This document shows, piece by piece, positions 60,988 through 64,000 of a stretch of DNA of 64,000 nt. The notes below the pieces were generated by a model. That model did no database searches, was not told the origin of the DNA, and was given only the letters and a program-made list of their open reading frames with translations. The translations under genes and the position numbers were made by a program. The DNA is from Ruminococcus flavefaciens (GTDB lineage: Bacteria; Bacillota; Clostridia; Oscillospirales; Ruminococcaceae). The first letter of the stretch is position 1; each line of letters opens with the position of its first letter. The stretch covers positions 62,001 through 126,000 of the forward strand of contig CACYSQ010000006.1 of the NCBI GenBank assembly GCA_902777125.1, written 5' to 3'.

Positions 60988-61016
60988 ATTATAACTTAAA
61001 ATAGTTTTCATGTCAA
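60988..61016 (-). promoter_or_regulatory. Consensus promoter of rpmH
   Basis: On the minus strand TTGACA (61016-61011), 17 bases, TATAAT (60993-60988), with a leader of about 100 bases. Confidence 0.88.
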
Positions 61017-61281
61017 GCGGTTTAAGAAATTTTCCGGCAAAAAAGGAGAATTTCATTTTTTTCACCAATAGCTCACAGTTATCCGGGAAGTATTTTCATA
61101 ATATTGTCAATATCGTAAAACGTCCGGAAAATTCTCCCCACGGACATTTCAACATTCAAAACTCTCAAACAGAGCCATATAGGGGGGCATTTTTTACTGT
61201 GTTTCAACACAGTTTTCAACAATTTGTCAGTTTCAGTGTGGAATATCTGTCTGTTTTCTATGCCTTTTTGAATAAAAAAGC

Positions 61282-61310
61282 TTGCAATTTTCATTGCGTT
61301 ATGATATAAT
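61282..61310 (+). promoter_or_regulatory. Promoter of dnaA
   Basis: TTGCAA (61282-61287), 17 bases, TATAAT (61305-61310), about 50 bases before the GGAGG ribosome site. Confidence 0.8.
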
Positions 61311-61367
61311 AATAAGGTATTATAGGGAGGACTGCTCTCCCGCCAAATCATACTGCGGAGGTAAAAC

Positions 61368-62735
61368 ATGAATTCATTTGAAGAAGTCTTTGAAGAAGTT
61401 AAGAATTACTGCCTTGAACATGAAACTATACCGGTGGTAGCTATAAATACATGGATCAATCCCCTCAAGCCCGTAAGCTTCGACGGCAACGATGCTGTTT
61501 TCAGCATACAGACCGATTTTCAGAAGAAAATTGTCGAGAAGTATATCCCGGCTCTCAGCGAGGCGTTCAGCAGCGTCCTCGGATTTGAGGTGAATATCAT
61601 CGTAAACATCGAATCCGATGCACCCGAGGAGATACATATCCCCACTGACGCCGAGCTCGAACAGAAACACGCTGAGCTCGAGCAGAAGTACAAGTTCGCA
61701 AACTACGACTACACCTTCGATACCTTCATCGAGGGCAGATCGAACGAATTTGCACTCGCCTGCAGCAAATCCGTCGCAAAAAACTGCGGCGAGAAATCAG
61801 TTCAGGGCTATAATCCGCTGTTCATACACGGTCCCTCCGGAATGGGCAAGACCCACCTCATCACCGCTATCGCAAATGAGGTCCGCAAGAACCACCCCGA
61901 TTTCAACATCGTCTACGTCACCAGCGAGACCTTCGGCAGCGACCTCGTCAACGCCCTCAATAACGGTCTCATCTCCGATTTCCACGATAAATACAGAAAT
62001 GCGGATATCCTCCTAATCGACGATATCCAGTTCTTCTCCGGAAAAGAGCGTATGCAGGAGGAATTCTTCCACACCTTCTACAAGCTGCACCAGGAGGGTC
62101 ACCAGATCGTTATCACCTCGGACAGACCTCCGAAGGAGCTCCTCACCCTCGAGGAAAGGCTCAGAACAAGGTTCGAGGGCGGTCTCATGGCTGATATCTC
62201 TGCCCCTGACTACGAGACAAGGCTCGCTATCATCAACAGAAAGTCCGAGCTGCTCGACCTCAAAATGCCCAGCGAGGTATCTGAATTCATGGCAAACCGC
62301 CTGAAATCCAATATTCGTCAGCTCGAAGGCGCCGTTGTAAGGCTCAAAGCCCTCAACCACTTCGCAGGCAGTCCGATCACCATTTCAATGGCTCAGAGCG
62401 TCATAAGGGACGTTCTCACGGACGAGCAGCCTATCCCGATAACAGTCGAGAAGATCATCGCCGAGGTCTCCAACGTCTACGGCATATCTCCCGATGATAT
62501 CCGCTCAAACAAGAGGAATTCCAACATATCTATAGCGAGAAAAGTCGCTATCTACGTTGTCCGTGCAGTTGTTGATATGCCGCTTCAGGTCATAGGAACA
62601 GAATTCGGAAGCAGAGATCACTCCACCATAGTTTACTCTATCAACAGTCTGAAATCCGCAATGGAAAAAGATGCCGCCCTCAAAAATCTCGTTGATGACA
62701 TCATAAAGGACATTCAGGATAAGAGCAAGAATTGA
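61368..62735 (+). CDS. dnaA: Chromosomal replication initiator DnaA
   Basis: Binds DnaA boxes and opens oriC. The 455-residue protein has domain I (FEEVFEEVKNYCLEHE, TWINPLKPV), a short domain II (105-120), the AAA+ domain with Walker A IHGPSGMGKTHLI (about 155), Walker B ILLIDDIQFFSGKERMQEEFFHTF (about 211) and LRTRFEGGLMADI, and domain IV with the DnaA-box helix-turn-helix YGISPDDIRSNKRNSNISIARKVAIYVVRA and the signature GSRDHSTIVYSINSL. GGAGGT lies seven bases before the ATG. Confidence 0.97.
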   Translation: MNSFEEVFEEVKNYCLEHETIPVVAINTWINPLKPVSFDGNDAVFSIQTDFQKKIVEKYIPALSEAFSSVLGFEVNIIVNIESDAPEEIHIPTDAELEQKHAELEQKYKFANYDYTFDTFIEGRSNEFALACSKSVAKNCGEKSVQGYNPLFIHGPSGMGKTHLITAIANEVRKNHPDFNIVYVTSETFGSDLVNALNNGLISDFHDKYRNADILLIDDIQFFSGKERMQEEFFHTFYKLHQEGHQIVITSDRPPKELLTLEERLRTRFEGGLMADISAPDYETRLAIINRKSELLDLKMPSEVSEFMANRLKSNIRQLEGAVVRLKALNHFAGSPITISMAQSVIRDVLTDEQPIPITVEKIIAEVSNVYGISPDDIRSNKRNSNISIARKVAIYVVRAVVDMPLQVIGTEFGSRDHSTIVYSINSLKSAMEKDAALKNLVDDIIKDIQDKSKN

Positions 62736-63176
62736 ACTCCTGCTCAACGTTAAAATTGTTGAAAACCATCTTTTACACAGACTTTTCAACAAAAATGTTG
62801 AAACTTGTGTTAGCGGATATCCGCTTGTCAGACTGAAATATTTCCCCGGAAAGATTTCTTTTAAACAGTTTTTGACATTCAACATCAAACACTTTCAAGA
62901 CAAAGGATATCATCTGAGAAAAGTCTCCCGGTTTTTCCACCGGATATTTAACCTTTCCCCAACAATCACAAACAGCTTCAACACTTTTTCCGGCAAGAGG
63001 AAAAGCTTTCAAGATTTTCACAAATCTCACAACAGTCCCGTGTTGATGCTCTGAAGACCGTATAAATACAAAAACAGGCTGTTCCAACTTTTCCACAGCC
63101 TATACAACAACAACAATATCTATTCTTATCTTATCTTTTCTTAAAGATCACATTTTTCGTTTACGGAGGTAAATAA
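62736..63176. other. dnaA-dnaN gap, probable main part of oriC
   Basis: 441 non-coding bases rich in T/A runs and DnaA-box-like nonamers: TTTTCCACA (63089-63097), TTTTCCACC (62933-62941), TTTTCAACA (62785-62793) and TTTTCACAA (about 63015). A strongly AT-rich stretch (63098-63165, ACAACAACAATATC and TTATCTTATC) could be the unwinding element and directly precedes dnaN. Most boxes deviate from TTATCCACA at position 3. Confidence 0.65.
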
Positions 63177-64000
63177 ATGAAATTCATTTGCAGCAAGGAA
63201 GCTATCAGTGAAGCAGTCACCAATGTTTCAAGAGCAGTATCACCTAAATCCACTATACCTGCCCTTGAAGGAATAAAGGTAAGGGTAGCTGACGGAAGCG
63301 TCGAGCTCACCGCATATAATCTCGAAATGGGTATACGCACATCTATCGCAGCCGAAACTGAGGGCTCAGGCGAATTCGTGGTAAGCGCAAGGCTTTTCAG
63401 TGAATTCACAAAGCGTATGTCCGGCGACGATATAACCTTTGACGTCAACGACGACCTCGTTATAAATATGTCATGCAGTGCTACAGAGTGCAGCTTCTCT
63501 GCAATGTCAGCCTATGAGTTCCCGGATCTCCCGAAGGTAGATGCCGAGAGGTCCTTCACCGTCAAGCAGACGCTCCTCCGCTCCATGATAAGCCAGACCA
63601 GCTATGCTGCATCAGTGAACGAGAGCAAGCCTGTTCTCACGGGCGAGCTTTTCGATATTGCTGACGGCACCTTCAACCTCGTTGCTATCGACGGCTTCCG
63701 TCTTGCTATCAGAAGCGAAAAGACCGACTGCTCAGAGGCTTACCACTTCGTAGTTCCGAAGAAGACCCTCATGGAGCTTTCAACACTTGTCAGGGACGAC
63801 GACGAAAAGCTTTGCAGGATATTCACGAACGACAGACATATAATATTCGAGCTTGATAATATCATTCTGATATCAAGACTTCTCGAGGGTACCTTCCATA
63901 ACTATAAGCTCAGCATTCCCGAGAGCTTCAAAACTGAGGTCATCATCAGCAAGAGAGACCTCACGAGCTGCATGGAACGCTGCTCGCTCCTTATCGACGA
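63177..64000 (+). CDS. dnaN: DNA polymerase III beta subunit (sliding clamp), cut by window end
   Basis: Processivity clamp. The first 274 codons are present and the gene continues beyond the window. It opens MKFICSKEAISEAVTNVSRAVS, with IPALEGIKVRVADGSVELTAYNLEMGI, FPDLPKV, TGELFDIADGTFNLVAIDGFRLA and ISRLLEGTFHNYKLSIPESF (about 239-258). ACGGAGGT lies six bases before the ATG. It follows dnaA as usual. Confidence 0.95.
   Translation, partial: MKFICSKEAISEAVTNVSRAVSPKSTIPALEGIKVRVADGSVELTAYNLEMGIRTSIAAETEGSGEFVVSARLFSEFTKRMSGDDITFDVNDDLVINMSCSATECSFSAMSAYEFPDLPKVDAERSFTVKQTLLRSMISQTSYAASVNESKPVLTGELFDIADGTFNLVAIDGFRLAIRSEKTDCSEAYHFVVPKKTLMELSTLVRDDDEKLCRIFTNDRHIIFELDNIILISRLLEGTFHNYKLSIPESFKTEVIISKRDLTSCMERCSLLID

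Larger units (their letters stand above)
60881..61367. other. Divergent rpmH-dnaA intergenic region, probable left part of oriC
   Basis: It contains the rpmH promoter, an AT-rich stretch with DnaA-box-like or repeat motifs (GTTATCCGGG near 61079, TTTCAACAC and TTTTCAACAA near 61201-61222) and the dnaA promoter. No gene was seen. Confidence 0.6.

Overview
The window (about 64 kb, moderately GC-rich) looks like the chromosomal replication-origin region of a fibre-degrading, cellulosome-forming Ruminococcus (Bacillota, Oscillospiraceae/Ruminococcaceae). The evidence is two large secreted polysaccharidases with C-terminal type I dockerins and poly-Thr linkers (a GH9 cellulase and a PL1 pectate lyase), an intracellular GH94 cellobiose phosphorylase, Firmicute-type signals (strong AAGGAGG ribosome sites, TTGACA-17-TATAAT promoters, TTG starts) and the classic Gram-positive origin gene order. 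No rRNA, tRNA or CRISPR array was seen.

Layout. 1-7.8 kb: GH9 cellulase, prolyl- and cysteinyl-tRNA synthetases, a VanX-like lipoprotein dipeptidase, a four-helix-bundle gene flanked by inverted repeats, and a truncated NERD gene. 7.8-21.5 kb: pectate lyase, GNAT, pth-hypothetical-mfd operon, lipoproteins, an ECF S component and cellobiose phosphorylase. 21.5-22 kb: a repeat-filled gap. 22-27.3 kb: a Gld-type ABC exporter with DUF4340 protein. 27.3-36.6 kb: the rimP-nusA-rnpM-ylxQ-infB-(hypothetical)-rbfA-nrnA-truB-ribF operon with a promoter and a leader terminator. 36.8-38.2 kb: an orphan solute-binding lipoprotein. 38.2-43.7 kb: a six-gene operon (FkbM methyltransferase, cupin, KdsA, CMP-sugar-type cytidylyltransferase, second FkbM methyltransferase, ATP-grasp ligase) that looks like a pathway for an activated eight-carbon acid in a Gram-positive. 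43.8-49.6 kb: serine acetyltransferase, an orphan spoVAD, a Ca2+-type P-ATPase and two tiny paralogous membrane proteins between palindromic repeats. 49.7-64 kb: serS-parB-parA, noc, rsmG, mnmG, mnmE, jag, yidC, yidD, rnpA, rpmH reading left and dnaA-dnaN reading right, with three parS sites and the likely oriC around dnaA.

How it fits together. Secreted dockerin enzymes attack cellulose and pectin outside the cell, and cellobiose is then split by phosphorolysis inside. The housekeeping half is conserved replication, segregation, RNA-processing and translation machinery. The most unusual parts are the kdsA cassette, the four-helix-bundle/inverted-repeat cassette with no normal start codon, the repeat-flanked small-protein pair whose start codon lies in a hairpin, and an rpmH gene that appears to lack an internal block of bL34. 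All function calls are from reading motifs; no database search was run.
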